This document shows positions 11,548-21,336 of a stretch of DNA of 64,000 nt, one piece after another (position 1 is the stretch's first letter; the number at the start of each line of letters is the position of its first letter). The DNA comes from Chloranthus sessilifolius. Its lineage: Eukaryota; Streptophyta; Magnoliopsida; Chloranthales; Chloranthaceae. The stretch covers positions 73,674,671-73,738,670 of the forward strand of contig CM037598.1 in the NCBI GenBank assembly GCA_021018995.1, read 5' to 3'. Both the position numbers and the translations under genes were made by a program. The notes below the pieces were generated by a model, which was not told the DNA's origin, did not search any database, and was given only the letters and a program-made list of their open reading frames with translations.

Positions 11548-13183
11548 TCAGCGGCCCAGCTCACGCTTTAAGGCACCAATCTCAGCGTTAAGGTCATCCT
11601 CTCGAACGTTCCTCTCTTTCAGCCAATGTCCGTGCAAGCTCTTAAACCTCTTTCGAGAAGAGTCAGCGGCTCCAAAGGCGACGCTCAGGGCCCCCTTCAG
11701 ACGGAGGACCTCACTCTCTGCTGTTTCTGCTCTAACCTTTTCATGAGACAAAAGTTCCTGCAAGATCCTCTTCTCATCCACCAGCAATTTGATACGGGCT
11801 CGAAGTGTCGTCTCTTTCTTTGGCCAGGGGCCCCCAACATCAATGATCTCTGACAAGTCTGGGCCATCAGCAACGGGCCGCTCAGTCAACAACCAGACCT
11901 CGTACTCAGGAGAAGTCCTAACTGTGTCTCCGTCCTCAATATCATACATCAGCGTCGACTGACGTGTCTCCCAAAGAGCAGCGACCTGATCTATGTCCCC
12001 GGAGGACCCCCTAGAAAAGACCAAATCACATAAAGGAGGCCTGGCCTCACAAGGAACTCGAGCGTGAAACTAGCATGACCGAAAGGGGAAGTAAAAGGTA
12101 CTACCAATCAGGCCTAGGAGGGTGATGCCCTCATGATCTCTAGAACGAATCAGCGGGAAGGTCCGATCCAACCAAGGAAGTCTCCATGTCAGCTCATCAT
12201 CGGCTAACCAAAGTTTCAGAGCTAGCACGTCGCCCTGTGGAAGCAGATGGCATCTACCCAGAAAACATTGAACCACCTCACCTCGGGCAATATAAAAGCG
12301 GGGCACGGGCCCCAAAAAGGCGAAATGCTCACCCAGCCAAACCTGAAGCAGCAAAGAACATCCCCGAAGGCCCTCCACCTTGCCCAAGGAAAAAGAATCA
12401 AAGCATCGGTACAGCTCCGCGAGCGCCAAATGCATCATAGACCGGCCCGCCTCCAATTCCATCAAAATGTCACAAATTGCCAACGAGAAGCTGTCTCCCC
12501 CAGTATAAAAGAGGATTTCAGAGATGAGGCCGAGTGCTAGAGCTTTCACGTTAAAGGCATTCCTAACTGGCAATTTTCGTAGACTTTCGTCGCCGAAAAG
12601 TTCTTTGTGGATTTTCAGCGAACACCTTGTGGGCCCCCCAACGAGACTTTTCTCGTACTCGGATTTCTTCAAACCGAGAGTAAGGTGGACAGATTTGGAA
12701 TAGCCCGGCCGAGGCATAACTCTAGTAAGACCCTTGTGAAGCTTCAGGCCAGACAAGTTGGACAGCTCTTCAAGGGTTGGGGTCAGCTCCCGCTTCCCCA
12801 AACGAAATACATGGGAGCTCACATCCCAAAATGAAGCGGCGGCATGAAGAAATTCCCACCGAGGAGGAACCTATAGGAAGGATGGGATAGGCCAAGCCAT
12901 TCCAAATCAACGAGCTCGCTCTCATTCAGGCTCCCAAACCAGGCCGCTAAAATTTTTGGCCCTAGACCCAACGAAGAGGATAAGTCGGCCCCGGGCCCCC
13001 CACGTAAGGGAGGGTTAGAAAGCGAGCCCATGAACGTACAAGAATCTTTTGAGGAGCTAAAAAGCGATGTATGGCGATGGACCCGCCTTGGAAAAATGAG
13101 AGCAGAAAGAACCGGTCAAAAGGGGGGCAAGTCAAAACAAAAAGAAATAATTTCTGGGCCAACTCAGACATATAAGGCCCCAC
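11548..13183 (-). pseudogene. Antisense gene B of Tat-1: DUF7745-like protein with coiled-coil end
   Basis: Opposite in strand to Tat-1. Start candidates are ATG at 13031 or 13183. The frame 12819-13031 continues, after a one-base frameshift near 12845, into SFWDVSSHVFRLGKRELTP then TLEEL, the pattern of the plant DUF7745 family (FWD...FRFG...LTPTLEEY), followed by helical repeats to about 12105. A GT...AG pair (donor at 12104, acceptor at 12011) fits an intron of about 94 bp. The second exon (11548-12010) is acidic, then strongly helical with Glu/Lys/Arg heptads, like the coiled coil at the end of these proteins. The two exons do not join in frame with that donor, so the gene is damaged or my splice site is off. 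Function unknown. Confidence 0.65.
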
Positions 13184-13198
13184 TGCCCCCAGGCTGAA

Positions 13199-13320
13199 CC
13201 TGGCGCAACTAATAGTTGCGCCAGTACATTTTGTCCCTATTTTTTCCTAGCACAACTATTAGTTGCGCCAAAGACATTCGCTCCCTACTTTTGCTCGGGC
13301 GAATCGATAGTTGCGCCAAA
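13199..13320. repeat. Palindrome cluster 1, upstream of antisense gene B
   Basis: Three copies, spaced 46-48 bp, of an inverted repeat with 13-bp arms CCTGGCGCAACTA around a single base. The first (13199) is nearly perfect, the next two are degenerate (CCTAGCACAACTATTAGTTG, CGAATCGATAGTTGCGCC). The cluster starts 16-170 bp upstream of the antisense gene B start candidates. The same motif is in the Tat-1 LTR (19877-20121) and at 17454-17573. A TTATATG box follows on the minus strand near 13168. Confidence 0.85.
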
Positions 13321-13657
13321 GACACTTTTCTCGATTTTAGTTTAGAGTTGCACCGGACTTTCACCCTCTTTGTTGTTTATCTTGTACACCTATCCTTACA
13401 ATCATTAATAGTTTGAACATCGCTTTGTTATGTTATATGGGGCATTCAATCCTACATTGGGCAAATACATCCTGCAGAGAGGTAGACATAGAGAGCAAGG
13501 AAACCATGGCACAGATTTAAAACAAAGGCATTAAGAGCATTGTCAAAAATATATGTCCAGAAAAAAAAATCATCACACCATCCATCCCTTAAAATGTCTC
13601 ACAGATCCAAATCCAATCTCAAAAGTACTAAGTCTTAAAAAGCAAAAAAGCTAAAGC

Positions 13658-16080
13658 CTATTCCTGGCTAGCCCCCTTGGACTTCTTGCGACGGTGAGAG
13701 GAGCTTTGATAGGTCCTCATGTCCCCCACTCTAGACCATGCCTGCGAGATCCTACTCAGCAGGGAGGGCGACTCCTTAGCCCTGGCACGCTGCAAAGCAA
13801 AATCAAAGTCAATATCGGTACAGGGGCCAACAACAAAGAAAGGAAAGAGAGGAGTCAAGCAGCCAGGTACTCACCGTCTCCACCTCCCTGAGCTCAGCCA
13901 AGTGGTGGTGGTACTGCGCATATTCCATAGCCGAGTTGAAGTCCTGAGAGATAATGTTTAGTTATCAGGGCGACCCTGGGAGTGTATAGATAGAAACCAA
14001 AATAGGGGAGGATCGACATCAGAAGACTCACCCCTGGAACCACCTCGGGAGGGGGAACGCTGGCCGCCTCAGCAGAAAGTCGTGCCTGTCGATCTACATC
14101 AGCACAGAGGCCCGAGAGGAAGCTATCATCAAGGCGCCGGAAGGTCCCATAAACTACGGATGGTTCACCACTAGGGATACCAGCCTGAGAGGTGCTCGAT
14201 GGACCAGCACCCGAGGAGCCCTCACCCGACGGACCTGCACCAGAAGGACCAGCACCAAAGGGATCTACGCCGAACGTATCAGCAGTACTCGGCCCACCTC
14301 CACCATCCGAATCATCTCTCGGAGCAAACTGTGAATAGAAGAAAGATCCACTTAAACAAGGGCCGAGAAAAAATGTAAGGGGAAGCTAATCTAAACTAAA
14401 AAGAGACTACCTGATCAATCGGGCCACCAAATGCTAAAAAGTTAGCACTAGGGACGAAGCGCGGTAGGATGAAACGATGAGGCAGGCACTCGTACCAATA
14501 ATGATAGTCCCCAGGCACCTAAAGAGCATGAATGGGGAACCCATTGTTGAGGAAGGCTGCCGTTAGCTCCTCGATGCTACCAAGGGGACTCCAAACATCT
14601 GTCGGAGGGTCTACAGGAATGGCGTAGTAGCCCTGGAACTGATGCACCACTCGCTCCCCCAAATAGTAGCACCTGGCCCACGCTCCATAAAAGAAGATGA
14701 AGCGGCGATTGTTAAACAGGCGGGAGGCACCCACGGCCGCTCGGTCCTAGAAGGGAGATGTCAGGCATGGGTCAAGGAGGATCTGCAACCAAAGAAGAGA
14801 AACCAAGCATGCAATACCTCAGTATAAAGAAATGTCCAAGCTAAAAATGAACAAAGGTTGAAAAGTCGTCACCTGCTCAGGGACCATCAAATCAAGTTGG
14901 GACCTTAAGCCCATCTCTAAGTGCTTTAGGCCCACATCACGGCGCCGGGAATGGTTCCAATTGCTAAGGAGGGGATAGGTGAGCACCTCCGAGAATAGAA
15001 GCGGACTCCCAGGGTAGAAGTGATGATATCCCCACACCTGAAATGGGAGCATGGCACAAAAAGCAGATCAGTAACACATAAAGACCCCTCATTCAAAAAT
15101 GGCAAAAATAAAAGGGATGAGGAATTACCTCTAGGGCAGCCCAAAATCCTACGGCAGACTTCGAGTCCCCGGTCGTGACCCGAGATAGGTTGTACATCAA
15201 CCATGCATATCCGCCCCCCCCCCCAATCATACCTGGGAACGTCGCCCCAAGGATCCATCACGCTTAACAAGGCCAGGCTGACGCGTCCCCTGCTGCCATT
15301 TGTAAACAAGGTCTTTCCCAGCAAGAGCAGGAAGGTGATGCGAGCTAAAACAATCGCACATTCCGATGTAATATAGAGCTCCTAGTCTGACTGACCCAGG
15401 TCCACTATCTCATCAGCAGTAAAAAGGGAGGTCAACCAGGACATCTTGACCTCTGTGCCATGGGTCTGCCCACGAGGAGGATAGGCTCCGATCAACCGAA
15501 TAATGTCCTCACGGCTCGGTACTGCTAAGGTGGAGATCGGCACACCCCCAATCCTGATGCCAGTAATCATGGCCCAATCAACGAGCGTCAGCGTCATCTC
15601 GGCATAGGGCATGTGGAATGTCATGGTCTCAAGCCGAAACCTCTCAATCAAAGCCTTCAGATAGGCCGCATCTGCCCTCATGGCAGGACAAGAACTCCCC
15701 AAAGCCCACCTGCTCCAACAGAACCTTCACCACTCGGGGGACATAAAGGTAAAACTCATGGAAGTCAAGCCACCCACTGCGGAATACGATGGTAGGCAGC
15801 TCCTGCACCCAAAGAAATGCACATCAGATTGCAGAAGTAAAGCAAAGCTGCGCAAAAGAAAGAAATTGAACCTATCTTTTACCTTGCCCGCTATTCCAAA
15901 GTTCAAGATGTGGGTATACTGCTGCTGTAAGAGACCAACCCGGGCGGCCTCACCCTGCATCTCAAGCCACGGGCCTGCTCTACGCTCCACCCAGATAAAC
16001 TGCTCTCCCCGTGGGCCATACACTATCTCAGGCCCCTGCTCTTGACCCTCCTCAGGGATGTGCTCTTCGTCGCTTGACAT
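13658..16080 (-). pseudogene. Antisense gene A of Tat-1: plant-mobile-domain protein, seven exons
   Basis: Coding exons, from ATG 16080 down: 15883-16080, 15129-15802, 14873-15037, 14411-14746, 14032-14328, 13875-13943, 13658-13789, with GT...AG at every junction. Exon 1 is acidic (MSSDEEH). Exon 2 carries the plant mobile domain hallmark LKALIERFRLETMTFHMPYA..TLVDWAMITG, then RITFLLLLG, YDWGG and, after an indel in a G run, NLSRVTTGDSKSAVGFWAAL. Exons 3-4 continue the domain; exon 5 is Gly/Ser/Pro-rich (GAGPSG repeats); the last ends RRKKSKGASQE. Defects: frameshift near 15690, TAG at 15382, G-run indel near 15215, TAG at 14520. Proteins with this domain are thought to derive from transposons and some act in gene silencing; the role here is unknown. 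Confidence 0.75.
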
Positions 16081-16986
16081 GCTGGGATAACAAAAATATG
16101 ATCGCATCAGGGCATATCAATGAGAAAGAACCATCTTTTGCTACAAATTACGGGAAGGTAAGTATGCTCATCCTTTTCCTACCATATTCAGATACAAAGG
16201 TACCCGCACACATAAACCCAAAAAATTAAAATGATAGATATAATAATCCCTTTCCCTTTCTTTTTCTTTCTCTTTCTTCAAAACAAAATAAAATCCCTTT
16301 CCTTTTCAAAAAAATAAAATAATAAAGTTTTCCCTTTTTGCGATCCAAAAAATAAAGAAAAAAAACAACAACCGATTTCCTTTTCATAGAATTAAACAAA
16401 CAAAATTAATTGTTCCCTTTATGAAAAAAGAAGAAGAAAAAAAAAACAACAAAACCAAAAAAAAGGGAAGAAAGAAAGAAAAAGAGACAAAAACAATAAA
16501 AAGAAGTCATTCCTTCATGTTTGCAAAGGAAAAATCAAAAACATCTCTTTCTTCTTCCATAAAATCAAAAAACCGAAATGAATAGGTTCCTTAGAAAAAT
16601 AACAAGAAAAACCAAAAATAAAATCCTCTTCCTTAATAAAAAAAAAAGGGAGAGACACCCAAAACCATTTCTCCTTAACTTTCAGGAATAAAAAGGCAAA
16701 AAAAAAAATCCCTTACTTTAATAAAAAGGCAAACAAAAATCCCTTAGTCTAAATTAAAAAAAAAAAAAAACAAAAAAAAAACTCTTCTTTACCTTGAATA
16801 AAGAGGCCAAAAAAAAAAATCCCTTACTTTAAAATATAAAAAAAAATCCTCTACCTTAATTAAAATTCAAAAAAAAGAGAGAAGAAAACCAAAAATATCT
16901 TTTTTTAAATTAGGGTTCAAAAAAAAAAAAAATAATAATAATAATAATAAAATAAAAATCCATGGCTTTACATGCAACATACAAAC

Positions 16987-17017
<31 letters not shown>

Positions 17018-17453
17018 TAATCCCTTCTATATACACAAAAACAACAAAAAATATGTATATTTGGCACCAATAAACTCATAAAATGACAAAAATAGGGCAT
17101 CATTCCTATGAAATCATCCACACATTATCAATATCATAGAAAATAAACCATTTATCATCAAGGAAGTGCAAGATCATGATCACATTTGCATAAAGAAGCA
17201 AGAAAAATCAAGAAAAATGAGTTTGAATGATTACCTTGTGAAGAAGATGGGGTCTTTGATCTAAGCGCGCACCCGCGATCAATCCACGAGTAAAACAAAG
17301 GCAATGGGCACGCGAAGAGGCAATGTAAAGGAACCCTAGGTAGGGGGGGGGGGGGCAGTTTTCGGTTACAAGGAAGAAGAGGGGAGGGAGAAAATTTCGA
17401 ATTAAAAGCCCCTAGCCCGTGTTCGGGCCGTGTTTTAAAAAACCCCAGATTAA
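16081..17453 (-). other. Leader exon and T-rich leader intron of antisense gene A
   Basis: On the minus strand, a C/T-rich leader runs from about 17453 to 17235 and ends AAG followed by GTAATC, a good donor. The next 1153 bp are extremely T/pyrimidine-rich (A-rich on plus, with an (AT)n run at 16995-17019 and AAT repeats near 16930), as plant introns are, and end TTATCCCAG at 16082, one base before the ATG. The leader also has a GCCCG...CGGGC inverted repeat (17412-17428) and a C run near 17342-17355. The exon structure is inferred from splice signals only. Confidence 0.55.
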
Positions 17454-17573
17454 CCTGGCGCAACTAATAGTTGTGCCAGGCAAAAGTTTGGCCCCATTTG
17501 CTTGGCACAACTAATAGTTGTGCCAGGCTATTTTGAGGCCCCTAGAGGCCTGGCGCACCTAATAGTTGCGCAG
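17454..17573. repeat. Palindrome cluster 2, upstream of antisense gene A leader
   Basis: Three copies of the same inverted repeat as at 13199 and in the LTR: 17454-17480, 17501-17527 and 17549-17573, spaced 46-48 bp. The first two have intact or nearly intact pairing of the arms; the third has lost a few bases. On the minus strand the cluster ends just where the putative leader of antisense gene A begins. Confidence 0.85.
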
Positions 17574-17843
17574 CACTTAAACAGATCTTGGTAGATGCAG
17601 GCGAAAAGAAGGCGGGTCCCAGCTCCCTTGGGCCAGGTTCATTCATTGCTCCGTCGATCCGCCCCCACCCACCCCCCAAGGCGGCATTTCGATTATCATT
17701 CGACTTGCCATGGAAGCTGTGTTGAAATAAAAACAGACCAGGGTCAGCAAGCACCTCGGTCCTACAACAAAATCCCAAATAATAATAATAATAAACTTCA
17801 AATCCCCAGCAGAAAAGCCGGAAGTGTTCACAACAAAATCCCA

Positions 17844-17882
<39 letters not shown>

Positions 17883-18240
17883 CTTCAAAATCCCAAAAAA
17901 TAATAAAATAATAAACTTCAAAATCCCAAAAAATCCAAAAAAAAAAAAAAATAATAATAATAATAAACTTCAAAACCCCAATAGATAAAAAATAATAATA
18001 AACTTTTAAACTTCAAAAGAGTCACATGAAATGATAGCTTTTAAACTTCAAAAAATTCACACGAAATGATAGCTTTTAAAAAGTCACATGAAATGATAGC
18101 TTTTAAACTTCAAAAAAAATTCACATGATAGCTTTTTAACTCCAAAAAACTCACATAAAATTATAAACTTCAAAAAATCCCAAAAATCATACAAAATAGC
18201 AATCAGAAAATTAAAAAAAAATCATCATAAATGATAGAAA
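17574..18240. repeat. Degenerate AAT and AACTTCAAAAT repeats
   Basis: From about 17765, AAATCCCAAATAATAATAAT and AACTTCAAAATCCC blocks alternate, with (AAT)n runs at 17795-17805, 17845-17881 and 17945-17965, then ATGATAGCTTTTAAACTTC copies to 18180. Frames here encode only runs of Asn or Tyr/Ile and are not genes. Confidence 0.75.
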
Positions 18241-19475
18241 ACCAAAAAAAAAATGGATTCCCCACAGACGCACATGCGTGTTTCGATGCGGTAAAATGTC
18301 AATATTTTATCGACAATGCAGATGTGTAAAATTAATGTCCTAGGTCAAAGGTTCGCCTTGGATCCATGGATCCTACTTCAAAGTAGGAGCATTGGCGTAA
18401 GACCCGATCAAGCAATCAATGTTTCGATTGGGTCAACACCACTGCTAAATCTTTTGAGCGATGAGCGCTCTGTTTTGGATTCGTGTGAACTTGAGTTGTC
18501 CTAAGCTTTAGATTCTCCGTTGAAAAAGGTTAGTCGTTGGTTGAGACCAACCTGTTGAGAATGAGATTATGTGTCAATCAAACTATGTGCAACCATGCAT
18601 TCAGAAGGGTTAATTTCCCTTTTTATTTTTTGCAGGCTTAAAACCTGTATGAGCAGCGGTATCCCTATAAAGTGTACGCCATGCGTCTGGGTATCCGTAT
18701 GATGGTCGTTTGTCCCCGTAAATTGTACTCGGGTGGGTCCGGGTCGAGGCTTCCATCGCCTTTGTTGCAGCTTATTGCCCCTGATGATTATGATCATTGT
18801 CAACAGAGGCCAGGATTGGATGCCCCCTTTTGGGAGGTGCCCAATGTTTGGCTGGATCTGTTCAAGGAAGTCGAAAATGGATACTCTGGGTCATGTGGAT
18901 CTGGGGCACGTTTTGAAAAATGGCATGCACACCTAAAAAGCGCTGTGACATCTATTCACTTCGCTCAGGTGGTCATGCTAAATAAACTTCGGGATCGATG
19001 AGTTCGCCCAAAGATCTCGAACCCTGCTTTCGCAGGGGCACCCGCGAATAATCCAATAAGGTCATCAAATGCCTTGTAGGATTGGACGCAAACTATGGAG
19101 CCTTGCGTATGTTTACTTCGCACCTATCTTTGAATGTGGGTCGATCACCCCTCTTACTTACGAAGCTGTTGCATTTAGAATGAATCTTGAACATCGATTA
19201 CCTCCAAATCATTCCAAGAAGTGAATGTCTTTCCCGACTATAGGGAGTTCGCAACTCATGACATCTCGGTTATGCCCAGTAATGTCGCTAAGCACTTGGG
19301 AATCGATGACCTCGAGAAGCGAATGATTAGCCTGGCACTCCGGGGCTTTCATTTTCTCCCCATGTTACTCACCTGATGTTTGAAGTTTGTTTTGAATGCA
19401 GCGGACCCGTCAGTAATGCCTTAGGCCTCTTCGGATGTCTCTTTTCTTTGGCATACGATCACTAGTGATCGGATA
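18241..19475 (+). other. Tat-1 region between antisense genes and polypurine tract
   Basis: A 109-codon plus-strand frame at 18672-19001 is open but matches nothing I recognise and has no supporting start context. The stretch just before the polypurine tract holds the inverted repeat GATCACTAGTGATC (19457-19470). Treated as non-coding element DNA. Confidence 0.5.
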
Positions 19476-19490
19476 CCAAAGAGGGGCATC
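19476..19490 (+). promoter_or_regulatory. Polypurine tract of Tat-1
   Basis: CCAAAGAGGGGCATC directly before TGTAAACACC. In this class the tract primes plus-strand synthesis and marks the 3' LTR start. Confidence 0.8.
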
Positions 19491-20400
19491 TGTAAACACC
19501 CAAATTTTGCCCAAGGCCCGATCGAAACACCTTTCGAGAGAGGTACAATTCTGAGCTTTTAATGGCATGTATGGAACCCTTAGGAATCACTCCAAACCCT
19601 TAGAAATCACCCTAGATCCCTTAGAAACCTACCCTAAACCTTTTGAAACCAATCCCGACCCTTAGAACCCATTCCGAACCCTAAACCTAACCTTCCCGGG
19701 CAATGGATGAAGAGTGGTGCACCAGGATTGGTTGAGGTCTTCTACTAATATCAAATCATATACCATTGGAAAGCGGACTTCTCCAGCTTTCCAACGAGTC
19801 ACAAATCACCTCAATCGGAGTTGTATATCAAAAGTTATGACCATTTGCAAATTGAGCTTTTTTGGAGGGATTTTTGCCTGGCGCAACTATTCCATTTTTC
19901 CCCTAGATTTGCTTGGCGCAACTATTCCATTATTCCCCTAGATTTGCCTGGCGCAACTAATAGTTACACCAGGTCTTTTTCCCCCAGAAATGGCCTGGCG
20001 CAACTAATAGTTGCGCCAAGCATAAATGGGTCCCCCCACCCCTCGCGAGGTCAACTTTCAGGCTGCTGTTCAATACTGTTTTACTGTACATTTACCTGGC
20101 GCAACTAATAGTTGCGCCAGGCATATGAACAGTAACATTGGGTTTTTGCCACGAATGTCGTGTTTGGGGTTTGGCTTGTTGACCACCTCAACCTTTGGGA
20201 TATATTTTGATAGTCCTATTGCACCCATTCCTTACCTATTTGCAACCCTCCAAGTGGCTTAAAGCCTCACCCCATCATCCACCATTAGAACCACCTTCAC
20301 ACCTTTCTAAGCTCTCAAAATCCTAGGAAACCTTAGATTTGAGATTACCTAATTGCTAGCTCCAATTAGCATCTAAGTGATCTCCTAATCCACCCTTTTC

Positions 20401-20412
20401 CTATAAATAGAG
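20401..20412 (+). promoter_or_regulatory. TATA box of Tat-1 LTR
   Basis: CTATAAATAGAG, about 280 bp downstream of the last palindrome copy, followed by a C-rich stretch. Confidence 0.7.
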
Positions 20413-21061
20413 CCCCCCTCCCCTTGGTTTAAGGGTTGAGAAATTTGCTTAAGAGAGAAAGAGCTCAAAGTGAGAAGTTCTTCCTCCCTTTCGTGCACTA
20501 TTTTCATCCAAATTCCAGAATTTAAAAACCTCATTTCAAGCTTGTTCTTGCATCTAAAACACTTAGCCTAGGTGTGTGTGATCCCCTAGCCTCCATCCCC
20601 TACCTCTTAGCTATAAGTCCTAAGAGTTAGAACCCCATTTTCCACCATACAAAGCCTTCAAGAGCTCATCAAAGCAAGCCACGCAAGGCTCCTCTACGGT
20701 GCTACAAGGGCCCGAGGGCTCCGACTCTCCCCTTTATTCTCCTATCTCTTTCTAGCTCCCGCCATCCTCTCATTTGTGCCGTTACGCCGCCGAATTTTCG
20801 GTAGGAACGGAGGGGCACAAATAGGATTGGAGGCCCATTTGGGCAAGAGGGAACCATTTTCTTGTCTTTTACATCATTTTATTTTTTGCCATTAGTAGAG
20901 ACCGCGTTAAGCGGGTTGATCAGGTGCCTAACACCTTCCTGATCGATAACCGAAGCCCCTACCCAAGAGCCTTTGGTGTGGACCAGATTCAGAGTCATAT
21001 TTTTAGCACTTAGGTGCTCATAAAAATGAACTAGGTATCCCGGGACACCGAAAGTTCCGGG

Positions 21062-21072
21062 TGGCGACTCCA
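21062..21072 (+). promoter_or_regulatory. Primer-binding-site-like TGGCGACTCCA
   Basis: TGGCGACTCCA would pair with the CCA end and acceptor stem of a plant tRNA-Arg that begins GACTCCA, as I recall that sequence. Tat elements commonly use such sites. It lies after an LTR that also has a polypurine tract before it, which is not expected for a simple 3' LTR. Confidence 0.5.
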
Positions 21073-21310
21073 TTTTATTTTTTTTTCGTTAGAGAGTGCA
21101 TCGTCGCGACGGGATCGTCAAAAATCCCACGGTTGCACAGCCCTCAGGAGCATTGAAAGTCTGATTCGCTACTCCGAATAAACCTGTAAAAGAGTAAGAA
21201 GTGATCAAAGAAAATTAAAAATATAAAGAAATATAAAAGAGAAAGATAAATATTGATTTTTAAAAGAATAAGAATATTAGATATAAACTTAAAAAAATTA
21301 GATAATTCCG

Positions 21311-21330
21311 CTTCCCAGGTAGCGGCGCCA
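21311..21330 (-). promoter_or_regulatory. Primer binding site of Ath-4 (tRNA-Asp type)
   Basis: On the minus strand TGGCGCCGCTACCTGGGAAG. The first nine bases match the site used by Athila elements, complementary to the 3' end of tRNA-Asp; later bases differ. Confidence 0.75.
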
Positions 21331-21336
21331 AAAACT

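Larger units (their letters stand above)
5456..21147 (+). mobile_element. Tat-1: Tat/Ogre-lineage Ty3/gypsy element, 5' part missing
   Basis: A plus-strand element cut at its left by the Ath-0 insertion. It holds the end of protease with a G-patch, pol with RT, RNase H, a second (archaeal-type) RNase H and integrase, then about 9.4 kb with two antisense genes, a polypurine tract (19476-19490) and an LTR from 19491. The double RNase H and the TGTAAACACCC LTR start identify the Tat lineage. gag, the start of protease and the 5' LTR are not in the window. The right edge is uncertain (21061-21147), see the LTR entry. Confidence 0.85.
19491..21147 (+). repeat. LTR of Tat-1
   Basis: Begins TGTAAACACCCAAATTTTGC. 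U3 has two half copies (19877, about 19912) and three full copies (19947, 19994, 20095) of the CCTGGCGCAACTA inverted repeat; the copy at 20095-20121 is perfect. A TATA box is at 20401. The block CTACGGTGCTACAAGGGCCC (20694-20713) recurs in the minus-strand LTR at 59589-60848. The right edge is uncertain: it is either at 21061, directly before the primer-like TGGCGACTCCA, or at 21147, where the sequence reads ...GTTGCACAGCCCTCA. Confidence 0.75.

Noticed and set aside
17542..17973. Open frames rich in Tyr/Ile or Asn
   Set aside because: They are translations of AAT/ATT microsatellite runs with no start context.
18672..19001. Possible host gene of 109 codons
   Set aside because: No recognisable domain, no intron or promoter signals, and it lies inside Tat-1 just before the polypurine tract.
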